Of a stretch of 64,000 nucleotides of DNA, positions 33,024-44,049 are shown in pieces. The stretch lies in contig CM051519.1 of assembly GCA_028015205.1 (NCBI GenBank), forward strand, positions 37,739,979 through 37,803,978, written 5' to 3'. Both the position numbers and the translations under genes were made by a program. The notes under the pieces were generated by a model. It ran no database searches and was not told where the DNA came from. It saw only the letters and a program-made list of their open reading frames with translations. The DNA is from Mytilisepta virgata. Lineage: Eukaryota; Mollusca; Bivalvia; Mytilida; Mytilidae. Every line of letters begins with the position of its first letter. The stretch's first letter is position 1.

Positions 33024-34363
33024 TATATCAACTTAATTGGTTATTAGCTACAAAGGTCAAAAGTTCAGATTTACTATAAACAGCTGATTTTCACTACGAG
33101 TCCAAAGTCCAATCTCATTCAGCCTTTCGTGAATAGTTTTTATCTGCCGTATTTTGTCATGCTTGGGGAAAGTATTTACTTCTATTCTAAATGATGGACT
33201 AGGTAATTTTACTGAGGAATTAAATATATTAAACGAAAATCAAGCAGGCTTCCGACATGGATACTCGACATCTGACCATATTTTTTCCATATATGCACTT
33301 ATTGATTTGCTTTGTGTAAAAAAGAAAAAACTATACTGTGTTTTCGTTGACTTTGAAAAAGCCTTCGATTTTGTACATAGAAATTCATTATTTCATAAAC
33401 TTGTTTTAAACCATGTTACTGGTAAATTTCTTAGAGTTGTTAAAAATATGTATAATGATGTTAAATCACGCATAATACATAATAATCAAGCATCTGATAT
33501 GTTTACTAGTGAAATTGGAGTTAGACAAGGTGAAAATCTGTATCCTTTGTTGTTCACTTTATATTTAAATGATCTACAGGAATTTTTAGAAAATATCGAT
33601 ATAAAAGGCGTAAAATCAATTACATCTGATATAGAAAATGAATTGAACATATACCTTAAAATATTTATTTTATTGTATGCCGATGATACAATTCTACTCG
33701 CGGAATCAAGTACAGATTTACAATTACTTTTAAATAGTTTTTCTAAATACTGTGAGAAATGGAAACTAAAATTCATGTTAACAAACTAACTTTATCTTTA
33801 TCTTTAAATATTATCTTCTCTGTAAATGATTTTTTCAAAAGGCAGACTACAAAATAATCTGAAGTTTTATATTAATAATGAAGAGATCGAGATTGTCAAA
33901 AATTATAAGTATCTTGGTGTTATATTTTCTAGAAATACATCATTTTATTCAACAAGAAATTATTTAAGAGACCAAGCCACTAAAGCCATGTATAGTGTTA
34001 TTAAGAAGAGTAGATTTAATAATTTATCGATAGAATGTCAACTTGATATATTTGAAAAAGCTGTTATTCCTATTCTTGTTTATGGATCTGAAATCTGGGG
34101 ATATGAAAATCTAGAAATACTTGAAAGGGTGCATTTGAATTTTTGTAAGCATGTACTGCGTTTGAAACAATCGACTTCAAATTATATGACCTATGGAGAA
34201 TTAGGGAGATACCCCATTTCTGTACAGGTGAAATTATGTATGGTAAGATTCTGGTGCAACCTTCTTGATAACACAAACGAGAACAAAATTTCATCTATAT
34301 TGTATAAATTATTATATATTTATTCTATAAATTATGGCATAGAGAATAAACGGTTGTCATATA

Positions 34364-35907
34364 TACTGAACCGCAAAAGAAACGTCGCTTTTTCAAAATG
34401 TTAGCAAAATTCAAAATAAATATTAATTAATGATTTTTATATAATCAGAATTACGATTACATCACCAGGTAAGATTAAATTACCTGTGAATTAAATTTTC
34501 GGTTGAATAATTTTCAGTTGATATCGTAGGGCGACCGTACCTAAAACCGCTCGTGGGACACACTTGGCGGTAATTTTTCTTAAATCTTAAATGTTCGTGA
34601 AATTCATGCTCCTTTATGAGTATAAAAGGCCGGAGAAAATTAAAGAGTGTTAGTATCAGTGTTGACACAGAAGCTATGCCACGTCTGACTCCACAACAGA
34701 GAGAACAGGCCATTGGTCGATTGGATGCTGGGCAATCTGCCAGAGTTATTGCCAACGACTTCAACTGTACTGTTCGAACAATTGAACGTCTACAGACACG
34801 GTACAATGCAACAAACAGCACAAATGACCGTCCACGGAGTGGTAGACCCCAAGTCACTACCTCTAGACAGAATAGAGGCATTGTTCGTCACCATTTGATG
34901 AATCGGTTCACCCCAGCTGCCGAAACTGCCAGAAACACTGCTGGAACACATGGACGACCCATAAGTGATGATACGGTTCGTCGGCGATTAGCTGCTAGAA
35001 ACATGAGATGTCGCCGTCCAGCAAGAGGACCTATTCTTACTCCTCGACACCGTCAAGCTCGTCTTCAGTGGGCCACTCAGCGACAGAATTGGCGAAATCG
35101 ACAATGGCGTAACATCATCTTCTCTGACGAAAGCCGTTACTGCATTTCAACAGCCGATGGCAGAACCAGAGTGTGGAGAAGACGCGGGGAACGTTACGAA
35201 GACAGCTGCATTCTGGAAACAGACGCGTGGGGAGGACCTAGCATCATGGTATGGGGTGGAATCGGCCTTAACGTTAAACTTGGTCCAGTCATCTTTCAGA
35301 ACCTTGGCCCAGGCAGAGGAAATGGCGTAACAGCTGCCCGTTACATCGACCAAGTCTTGACACCCCATGTTCAGCCCCATTTCGCACGTCATCAAAACAA
35401 GACTTTCCAACAGGACAATGCACGTGCGCATACCGCAAGAGCCACAAGAGACTTCCTACAGCAGAATAACATTAATGTTATGGATTGGCCGGCTTTGAGT
35501 CCAGATTTAAACCCTATTGAACATTTATGGGACGAAGTTCAAAGACGGTTGAATAATGAGCAGCCAAGTCCGACAACTGTTCAGCTGAACTTTCACAAGC
35601 GTTTCAGAGAGTATGGGCACGTATTCCGATGGCGTTTATTAATCGGCTCATCAACTCCATGTACCGAAGATGTGCCGCAGTAATTGGTGCCGGTGGAGGA
35701 CATACACGTTATTAACGGACGTGGGAGCACAGCATTGAAAACATGTGACGTTGCGACAATTGTGACGTTTTTGTGAACATTGTAACCAAAAGACTGTAAA
35801 TCATTCATTAAATTTTGTAAAAATTAATTTAAAATATATAAATGTCACTTTGAAATAAATGTATGTGAACATGTCATTTTGTGCGACGTTTCTTTTGCGG
35901 TTCAGTG
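34364..35907 (+). mobile_element. Tc1-type transposon nested in LINE E
   Basis: Inverted ends: ACTGAACCGCAAAAGAAACG at the left (from 34365), and the reverse complement at 35883-35906. TA flanks both sides (34362-34363 and 35908-35909). LINE E coding sequence resumes on the far side, so the LINE was there first. Different family from the 5.9-kb element. A TATAAAAG box (34621-34628) lies 48 bp upstream of the transposase ATG. Confidence 0.92.
34676..35715 (+). pseudogene. Tc1-type transposase with C-terminal frameshift
   Basis: Starts MPRLTPQQREQAIGRLDAGQ; two helix-turn-helix units around SGRPQ; catalytic D151 (FSDESRY), D247 (QQDNARAHTA) and E282 (DLNPIEHLWDE), DD34E. After PSPTT (about residue 301) two extra bases relative to the 16.9-kb fragment shift the frame, so translation ends at 35683 with an unrelated tail. 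The original end, GGGHTRY and TAA at 35713-35715, is still readable in the shifted frame. The catalytic core is intact; whether the altered C-terminus abolishes activity is not known. The in-frame ATG at 34616 is upstream of the TATA box, so I prefer 34676. Confidence 0.93.
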
Positions 35908-36590
35908 TATAATGAACATTTTTGATAATTGTGTCATGTCAAACGTATGGCAAGGTCAAGGTTATTTTCCAAAAGACTGGATTGTGCCAAGCATTGAACA
36001 GAAATTAAAAGATCAATTTAGACAAGAATGGTCTGCAGATTTAAATCAATCAGCAAAAGGTCTATGTTATAGAATTTTCAAAAATGAGTTAAAATTTGAA
36101 AAATATTTATCAGTTCTACCATTCAATTTTGTATTAACTTTTTGTAAATTTAGATGTGTCAACCACCGCTTGCCAGTGGAGACGGGAAGGTGGCGAAATA
36201 TACCAAGATCGGATAGATTGTGCCACCTTGAGGCTCCGCTGACATCGGCGATGAATTTCGCTATATAATGTCATGTAATTTGTTTTTTAAAAAGGAACGT
36301 GAAAATATTTACCAAATTTCTGTAAAAATGTTAATATTGTTAAATTTAATAATGTATTTTCAACTGAAAACATTATTGAACTAGAAAGATTTTGTAGATT
36401 TATCAGATACATATCTGTGAAAGTATGTCCTCCTGGTTAGAGAAAAACACATACATACATATATATATATAATGTGTATCTTTGATATTCACATATGCTA
36501 AAACTAACTATGTTATACTGTCAAAAATATTATCTGCTCTGTAACTATGTAATAGTTTATGAGAATAAAGTCATTCAGTCATTCATTAAT

Positions 36591-36965
36591 TCACAGTATG
36601 GGGCCAAGCCAGTTTAGCAAATTTAGAAAAAGTTGTATAAGTTACAAAAAAGGGCTGCAAGAATTATACTTAATACAAAAAGAGACGTACTTACCAATAT
36701 ACTATTAAAAAAACTTGGATGGCTATCTATTTTAAAAAAAAAATATTATCACAAAGGTGTTTTAATGTTTAAATGGGTCAATAATCTTGCTCCAGAATAT
36801 GTATGTGATGTCTTTAATACTGCTTATAATGCTTCAACTTATTCTTTACGATGAACAAAAAGAAGAAACTTGTTTGTACCTCGTCCAAATACAAAATTGA
36901 ATAAAAATATAGAAACCTTCAAAAGCAATAATACAGATTACTTAAAGCTCCGTGAAGCTTTTTAA
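36591..36965 (+). mobile_element. LINE RT C-terminal fragment
   Basis: YKLQKRAARIILNTKRDVLT, LLKKLGWLSILKKKYYHKGV and FKWVNNLAPEYVCDVF form the post-thumb region of CR1/Jockey-like LINEs. An in-frame stop near 36852 is followed by more family sequence ending YLKLREAF. It is a different family from LINE E, whose tail ends just upstream. Confidence 0.8.
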
Positions 36966-37110
36966 ATTTGTTAAATTATAGTCACAGTATTGGAAGGCCA
37001 GATATTCAAGAACTTCATCAAATAAGAAAGATATTAAAAGAATGCGAATTTCACCCAAAACATACTCATCGCATTAGATACAGCTTTTAGAAAAAACTCA
37101 GACAGACGTT

Positions 37111-38270
37111 TTTCTAGAATTTAAAATAAAGTATCCCGAAATAAAAAAAATTCAGCGCTCATTTGAAAATTATAAACCTTTCTTTGTGTTACCAGTGCAG
37201 CCTAAAGACCGGTGTACATGTTGCTGTCGCCAGCATGTTGAAATGCGATGTTTGTTTAAGCAGTGCATGCAATTTCAAAGATCTACTTTAAAGAACAAAT
37301 CAAATGATGTCCGAAATAATTATTCTATATTTGAGCACATCAGCGATGTAGTTAGTCAGACTCTGTGTCCGAAAAATACAAGTGATTATTTTAATGAATT
37401 ACAGTATTTGAAAACAGAGTGAGACAAGTGCAGGGTTTCTAAAATTAAATACTTACCTGAAGAATTATATGTGTCTGAAGAATCCGTAAATGTAAAGTGG
37501 GAACCGTACGAATGTGTCAACATTTCTGGAAAGGGTGGAAAAATTTGTAGAAAATTACAATTTGTTTCAAAGGAAACAAAACCAGGAATAATGTTTCAGT
37601 ATTTTCAAAAATTACTTACTGATTTTCTTTCTCACCAACATCGAGCGAATTGGCAGAGTACACAATTCAAAAGTCTTTTAGATATTTTACCTATTAATCA
37701 TGCAATATCTGTCCACGACTACGCGGGAAATTACAAATGTTCAGACCACCGCGAAATTCAATCTAGTTATTTTCCAAAAACTGCAGTAAGCATCCACGTG
37801 ACAATTTTATACCGACATGCAGTACTTGAAAAAGATGGAATAGACAGTTCTTCAGTGAATCCGAACATGTTTTATGAACATTTTTTTGAAATCAGTCCAG
37901 ATCTGCAACACGATCGAAGTTTCACACAATACTGTCAAAAACAAATATCTGACTACCTGAAATCCATTTCGGCGAGTGTGTCTTGCATGCACGAATGAAC
38001 CGATGGTTGTTCAGCCGAATACAAAGGTAGATTTTGCATGGGAGATGTCAGTAACAATACTCTTGGTTACAAAACACTTATACGTAATTTTTTCGAAACC
38101 TCACACTCCAAGGGTCCACAAGACGCCGCTGGTGATTTCTTAAAAAACCAGGCAGATATCTCTGTTCTCAGGCTAAAATCTAAAATTCATTGTACTAAGG
38201 ACTTTTATGACTTTTGTGAAAATCGTCTACAAAGACCGAAATCCGGAGTATATGTACAGGTCACAATATC
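37111..38270 (+). pseudogene. DDE-transposase-like protein, two nonsense codons, 3' truncated
   Basis: One frame runs through two in-frame TGA codons (about 37420 and 37996). Before the first is a Cys-rich block (DRCTCCCRQHVEMRCLFKQC). Between them are YECVNISGKGGKICRKLQFV, ISVHDYAGNYKCSDHREIQS and HVTILYRHAVLEKDGIDSSS. After the second are TDGCSAEYKGRFCMGD and FFETSHSKGPQDAAGDFLKN. HDYAGN, TDGC and the KGPQDAAG block resemble the three acidic blocks of a DDE transposase; I know such proteins from other invertebrates but cannot name the superfamily. By context both TGAs replace tryptophan (TE*DKC, HE*TDGC). It ends where LINE G begins. Confidence 0.55.
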
Positions 38271-41200
38271 TTTGAAAGACATCAAGAGCTTGTTGCAAAC
38301 CAACTGGAGTTTTTGATAAAATCACCGTGTAATCGGCATATAGTATTATAAATATTTTGTAATAGACATGCAACTCATTTTCCAGTTTATTTGGAATAAC
38401 TTCCAAGGGTTTTGCATCTAACTGTACAAAATATTCCTCCAAGTCATTCAAAAAAAATTGAGAACAGAAACCGGGACAGATTTCCCCCTGTCTCACACCT
38501 GTAAGACATGGGCAAAATCTTATTTTTCACAATTATGTTGAACACAACAATACCATCATACATATTATATATATCTTGAAAACATTTCCCTCAATTTCAC
38601 TTTTTTTGTAATTTTTTCCATAAACCTGTGCGCCAAACGGTGTCAAAAGCTTTTCGAAAATCGACAAAGGTGCAGTAAAGCTTTTTCCCAAAAGAAAAAT
38701 ATAATTCAATAAGAGCAAAATATTGTCACATGTTGTATAACCTTGTCTGTAACCAGCTTGGTTTTCTGATATAAGGGAGACTTCATTTTCAAATACATTT
38801 AACCGGTTATTCAAAATCGAAGTAATCAATTTACCGAGACAGCTGATCAGTGTTATGGCTCTGAAATTATCTGGATCCGTCGGGTCGCCCTTATTTTTAT
38901 AAATAGGTTTAATTACACCTTGTGTCCAACTCTCAGGGATAATTGCCGTATCCAATACTAAGTTAAAAAGTTTACAATAAATGGATATCAGAACTGGGGT
39001 GAAAATATCAGATATTCTTTTATTATTTCATCAGTACCATGTGATTTGCTATTCTTGAGGTTTTTAACAGCTTCAGATATTTCTAACTCTGTAATGGTCC
39101 CATTTAGAACTTCTATAATTGGATCACTGCAAATTTCATTAAAATTTATATCAATAATTTCATCTTGTTCATCGTCTGAATTAGAATTCAAATTTTTGAA
39201 ATATTAAAAAAAAAGACTTCAATATTAATTGCCGGATTCTGTTTCCGTTGTCTTGTGATTTTTTTAACAGTCTTCCAAAAATCTTTCGTGTTTGATTTTG
39301 TAAGTGATCTCAACTCCTTTTCACATTTCCGTGTGTATTGTTGATAGCTTTGTTTTAAGATACGTCTGTATTCTTTTGCAGTTTCATTCATAACTGTCTT
39401 GTTTTCGTTTTTTTTTTTTTTTTTTTTTTTTTTATTTTTGCGTAATTATTTCTTACTTTGTTAAATGTGTTGCGTTTGTTTTTCCAATCTTTGTTAAGCC
39501 ATGGTTTACTATTCTGACTGTTTTGAGTTTTGAGTGTTTTGCTTTAGTATGACCAAAAGTTTCAGAAGTGTTTTTAAAAATACACTCCCGAGATCAGAAG
39601 TAATGTCGTAAATTATCTCGGATGTAACTCTTGTAAATCTAAGTTATCTAGGACGTTAAAAAGTTCGTGTATTTGAGTTATCACTATCCCCAGTTTCTGT
39701 CACAGGCGCTTGTCTCAGAAAAAAATTACTACATACTAGTATGCCAAGAGAAAAGAAAAGGTCCCCAAGTCGGGCAACACAATTTTACGCGCCTGCTTCG
39801 ATTTCCAAAGAATTAACCTTGACTTCAAATTTGCAGTTCATTAAAGTATTGATAAATAATTCACTTTTGACCGATTTCATATGCCTAAAAAACATTGGGT
39901 TGAAATAGCATATACTTAACTCTGAAACAATATCAAAAACACTTGTTGACATAAGTAGATAGTCAACTAAGCTAGCATCTTTACATGTAGCTTTACCTAT
40001 GTATTTATCATTTAACAGTCTACCATTTGCTATGTAAACTGAACAGCGTTTACACAATTCAATAAGTTTCTTTCCATATCTGTTACATCGTGATTTGTCT
40101 TGTGAAAATCTTTCTAGTGGAATATTTCTAGGTGTACTCGTTTGGTAATTTTAACTCATCATATTTATCAAGTTTAGTTTCAACAAATATCAAAACATCA
40201 TAATCTTTAATTAATAAATCAAAGTCAGGATTCATCAATTTAGATTTTATCCCACACACATTTAAGAAGGTCGTATTTAGTTTGTTGTCGTTTGTACAAA
40301 AGTGACCTTGATCATTGTCCGATGTGTTGTCCTATTTTCCGTTATGTTGTGGAATGTGAGGTTCACCAAGGGGTTGGTATGGTTGACCATCGACAATAAG
40401 CTTTTCGTCTTTTCAGTTCCTTCATTTTCGGGATTAGTTTTTTCCTTCTTTCATAAATCTCAAGTGGATATTGCTGAAAACGGAGTATTGTGGTTTTGTT
40501 TTCAATTTGTTAGCGGCTGTCATCCTAACACGCTCGTGTTCAGAAAATATAGAAAATTTAGCGATTATACTTCGCTCCTTTCCATCAGGTCGTTCTCCGA
40601 GCCTGTGCACATTTTGGAATTCAATTTCATCGGTTTCAGTTTTAGGTATTTGTAGCTCTTTTTCTAAAAAAAAATTCTCAAAACATTTTCAGTATTTTCA
40701 GTGTAGCCGTCTGTATTTGTGATATCAGCAAAAATCAGATTATATTTCATCGCATGGGTTTTCTGTTCCAAAAATTTTTCTTTAAGCTCATGGTTTGCTA
40801 GTTCTAATTTTACTATTAGATATTTCTAGTTCTCTCATCCTGTCTTCTATGTTGTGATGATGTAATTCTTCTGTCTGTATTACGTGCCCCTGTTTTTGTT
40901 GGACAGATCTTTTGTTTTCAATCTCATTTTGCATGGTAAGTAGGTTATGTTCAAATTTTCCTAGTTTTTCATTCAAGACATCTAACAGATCAAGCTTTGA
41001 AAGTGTTTGATTCATCATTTCCTCAACTCTCTGTAACCGCTGGTTGGTTTCGTTAATGTTATTAAAAGAATTTGAGGAGATATATTTGGAATGTGCAAAG
41101 CGGTATCATTTTGAATGAATGGAGGCATCAATAGAACTGGGCCTGTTTGTTGAGACTGTCCTGGCATTGGGCCTGGGAGGGGGTGGGGCGAGGGATGTTT

Positions 41201-41400
41201 GAAGGTGGCGCTTGGACAAAGTTAGAACTGCATGTAAACATCTGATTATTACTGCTCACTACATTGGTATTTAAGTCACTGTTTGTATCTGTGACTGAGT
41301 TGTGTAAACATTCATTAGCTTGGGTAATAATTTCGGAAATGTTATGATTCGGGGACGCCATATTGTTTGTTGACGTCTTAGGTGGTGTCAAAGTTGTTTA
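38265..41400 (-). mobile_element. LINE copy G: decayed ORF1 to RT, 3' truncated
   Basis: Minus strand. ORF1 remains at 41391-40788 include a Pro/Asn/Ser-rich start and coiled coil (LGKFEHNLLTMQNEIENK). Endonuclease pieces lie near 40057-39785 (IANGRLLNDKYIG, DASLVDYLLMS). The linker is KSNTKDFWKTVKKITRQRKQ, and RT blocks are DPDNFRAITLISCLGKLITS, ENQAGYRQGYTTCDNILL, MRQGEICPG and ILYADYTVILSKTPVGLQ. The catalytic YADD has become YADY. A 30-base T run near 39410 interrupts the linker. Many stops and frameshifts make it the most decayed of the family here. Confidence 0.82.
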
Positions 41401-41861
41401 TGATTTGTTTCTACTGCCTTTCCTTTTTTTCCCTTTGTTTCCCATAATGGTGTGCACAAACTGTGCTCAAGTCAATAAAGGTTGAAAAAGTTACACACAT
41501 AATGCAGTAGGACTGTTCAAAACACATTTTTACACCATTTTTCGGAAAGCCTTCAGACACACCACTATGTCATTCCGCCATGATTATTGCATATATTATA
41601 TGTTAATACAGTAATACCGTGCGCTAATTCACCGTTCATTAATTATAGACCAAATGCAGTGGGTTTTTTTCTGGTACATATGAAACTAATTGATTCCGTT
41701 TCTTTTTAAATAGAATTGAAAACATTTGGTTCTTTATCGAATGTACTAGACCGGTAATAATAACGCTTCCAATCATTGTGTAATTATACGATTTTTTTAG
41801 TACACAGAAAGTAGACCCGTGATTAAACAAATATGCTTCGAAAATGTTGAGTATATTATAT

Positions 41862-41976
41862 AAATAACATTTCTAAGAGGGTGACGGGGTATATTGTAAC
41901 CACGAGAAAACATTGTCAACCGATTGTCAGAGGGATTGCAATATACTTCGTTACCCTCTTAGAAATTTGTTATTTA
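41862..41976. repeat. Short foldback (hairpin) element
   Basis: AAATAACATTTCTAAGAGGG with GTGACGGGGTATATTG on the left is mirrored by CAATATACTTCGTTACCC with TCTTAGAAATTTGTTATTT on the right. This makes a stem of about 35 bp around a loop of about 40 bp. Non-coding, MITE-like. Confidence 0.75.
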
Positions 41977-42192
41977 TTTTATTATACTGAATGTCTTGAA
42001 TTTTATATGTAGATCAGGACACGAGATATTTAAGAAAAAAACAGCATTACTGAAAGTGGCCACAAAACCACTGTATCATTACTAACTGAAAAAAAAAGCA
42101 TTTTTAATGGACAAACTTGGATGCACATTCGACTGATGAAAGTTACTTTAATAAACATCAATTTGATAAAAATAATTTTAATTATTTATAGC

Positions 42193-42220
42193 AGTAAATA
42201 TTGTATGACAATATTTACTT
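42193..42220. repeat. Small perfect hairpin
   Basis: AGTAAATATTG and CAATATTTACT flank a 5-base loop, 0.35 kb upstream of the GH114 start. It may be a regulatory or repeat remnant; nothing else supports a function. Confidence 0.4.
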
Positions 42221-42472
42221 AGACTAGTTTTTTACGAGCGGGTGACAGTATAAAAATTGTCTTTTCCAGCGGGTGATCGAGTAAAATACCACATTCTTGT
42301 AAACCAATGAAAATGCATTAAAAATAGGGAAATTTACATAAAAAAGTATAATAAAACACAATGTAACATTTAGAACAGATTTTGCAGGAAATTACGCAAT
42401 GTGTGTCAGAACCAGTTTAAATGCACTCATGATAAAGAGGTATCACGATTGGGCCGAAAATCAGCAGAAAGT

Positions 42473-42480
42473 TATAAATA
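42473..42480 (+). promoter_or_regulatory. Candidate TATA box of GH114 gene 1
   Basis: TATAAATA lies 79 bp upstream of the ATG at 42559, with no other TATA-like sequence closer. Position only; no transcript data. Confidence 0.45.
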
Positions 42481-42879
42481 AAGGTTTCAATCCGATAAGA
42501 CTGCGAAGATTACCAACCAGGTAAGTTTACCGATAGTGCACCATTACTAACGCGAAGAATGTTTCGAGATTTGTTGCTTGCTTCTTTTGTTACTGCATTG
42601 CATGCATCATGGTGGCATCCCCATCAACATATGTCGTGGAACGATGTGATTGGGGAAGATCCCGCATCGCATATTAATACTCATATCAGTGGAGATATGT
42701 ATGTCGTCGACTTGTACGTCACACCAGACAGCATTATACAGGATCTCCACAGGTATAGAAATGCTATATTTTCGTAATCTCGCCATTTATATCATTTGTA
42801 AAACTCAATCATACAAGTAAAAGTGTTCGAAAGTTTAGGTACAATACAGTTACAGAATAAAAGAAACAAAAAAGAAATA

Positions 42880-43502
42880 CTAGAGGCCCACCTGGCTTTT
42901 ATTAGGCCATTATAAAATGTAAGCTCTTTTGTATCCACAAGGCTTTTAAGAAACACAAAATGCCAAAGTAGACATTGATATTTGACCTTTGAACTAAAAA
43001 AAGTTGAATCATTTGCATCTGTCCTTCCATGAGATACTTGCTAAAACTTTGGCTAAAGTTTGCCCATTAGTTCCTGAGCAAATGACAAAAAAGTCTTTTC
43101 ATATATGGATTCAATGGAATTTCTGAACAGCCGCAGCCGCGTCGGTTGATCAGATGAATTTCAACCAAAAGTGGAATGTTTGTACAAGGCCCTGTCTTCA
43201 TCAATCCTGCAAAGTTTCAAAACATTTCATAATGTAGTTTCAGAGGAGAAGATTTTTGAAAATTGGCCAATAAAAATCAAAGATGGCCTCTGGCGGCCAT
43301 TTTGTTCATCCGATCGCAACCAATGGTAGATTGTTTGTAGAGGTCTTTCCATACATCATTCCTACGGAGTTTGATTACAATTCGCCAAATAGTTTCAGAG
43401 GAGAAGATCAAAATGTGAAAAGTTTATGGACGAAGAAGGACGACGGACGCAAAGTGATGACATAAGCTCACATGGCCTATAGGCCAGGTGAGCTAAAAAG
43501 GA
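42880..43502 (+). repeat. Interspersed tandem-unit element, copy 2, in GH114 intron 1
   Basis: Starts ACTAGAGGCCCACCTGGC and ends GGCCAGGTGAGCTAAAAAGG. It contains GTTTCAGAGGAGAAGAT twice, AATTGGCCAATAAAAATC and GGACGACGGACGCAAAGTGATGACA. Same family as the copies at 12.9 and 46.9 kb. It occupies about 60 percent of intron 1. Confidence 0.75.
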
Positions 43503-44049
43503 AAACCAGATAAATAATTAATACAACCAAAGAAAGAATATTATCAATGGTAAGCGAATTCTTAATATTACAATATATCACCAAAAAAAACCAGAAAACT
43601 ACCAAAATTATAATTCTCAAATCACTTGAAAGTGTGTACAATAAAATGATATATAATTTATGATCACTTGTTGTATCTGTTTTGGCAGACATTGTCTTTG
43701 TTTACTTTGTGACGCACGAAATGAAATCAGATCAGAGTTTATATTTTCTTACATTTGCACAGGCAAGGAAAAAAAGTCATATGTTACTTTTCGGCTGGTA
43801 CAAAGGAAGACTGGAGGGACGATAAAGACCAATTTCCACACTCCGCCCTCGGAGAGCCAGATCCAAAATGGAGAGGGGAAACTTGGGTGGATATCAGAAA
43901 TAGTCAGTAGGTATCTGTATCTCTGTGTATTTCCATCGAAAACGAGGATTCTCAAGATTTGGAAGTATGTAATGCATCCAAATGTATACTGGATAACCCT
44001 GTAAAGGCAATTTTATTCATTGAAATACTTCATTTGGATCGAATTCGAT

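Larger units (their letters stand above)
27956..33050 (-). mobile_element. LINE copy D: near full length, intact ORF1, broken ORF2
   Basis: Runs from a 5' end near 33050 to a 3' tail near 27956. On the minus strand the tail reads TATGAGAATAAAG followed by AATT-rich short repeats. ORF1 is uninterrupted; ORF2 is divided by several stops and frameshifts. It lies tail to tail with LINE C and head to head with LINE E. Its ORF2 is about 40-50 percent similar by eye to E, and they share the 3' TATGAGAATAAAG. Confidence 0.9.
33131..36590 (+). mobile_element. LINE copy E: 5'-truncated RT, split by a Tc1 insertion
   Basis: Begins inside RT: SCLGKVFTSILNDGLGNF, ENQAGFRHGYSTSDHIF, CVFVDFEKAFDFVH, SEIGVRQGENLYPLLF, LLYADDTILLAESSTDLQ. 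A short lesion follows near 33790, then RLQNNLKFYINNEEIEIVKN and WGYENLEILERVHLNFCKH. After the Tc1 element it resumes with FKNELKFEKYLSVLPFNFVL and NHRLPVETGRWRNIPRSDRL, collinear with LINE D. The 3' tail TATGAGAATAAAG then CATTCAGTCATTCATT is near 36560-36590. Both YADD and the GENL block are intact, but several stops make it dead. Confidence 0.88.

Noticed and set aside
40302..40655. 117-codon plus-strand ORF
   Set aside because: Antisense shadow of LINE G between ORF1 and endonuclease.
42519..42558. Splice donor CAGGTAAGT 40 bp before the GH114 ATG
   Set aside because: Strong donor match, but no acceptor fits before the ATG; kept only as a possible alternative 5' UTR splice.
43660..44004. 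114-codon ORF over GH114 exon 2
   Set aside because: Different frame from the GH114 motif KVICYFSAG; the exon frame is fixed by family match and splice phase.
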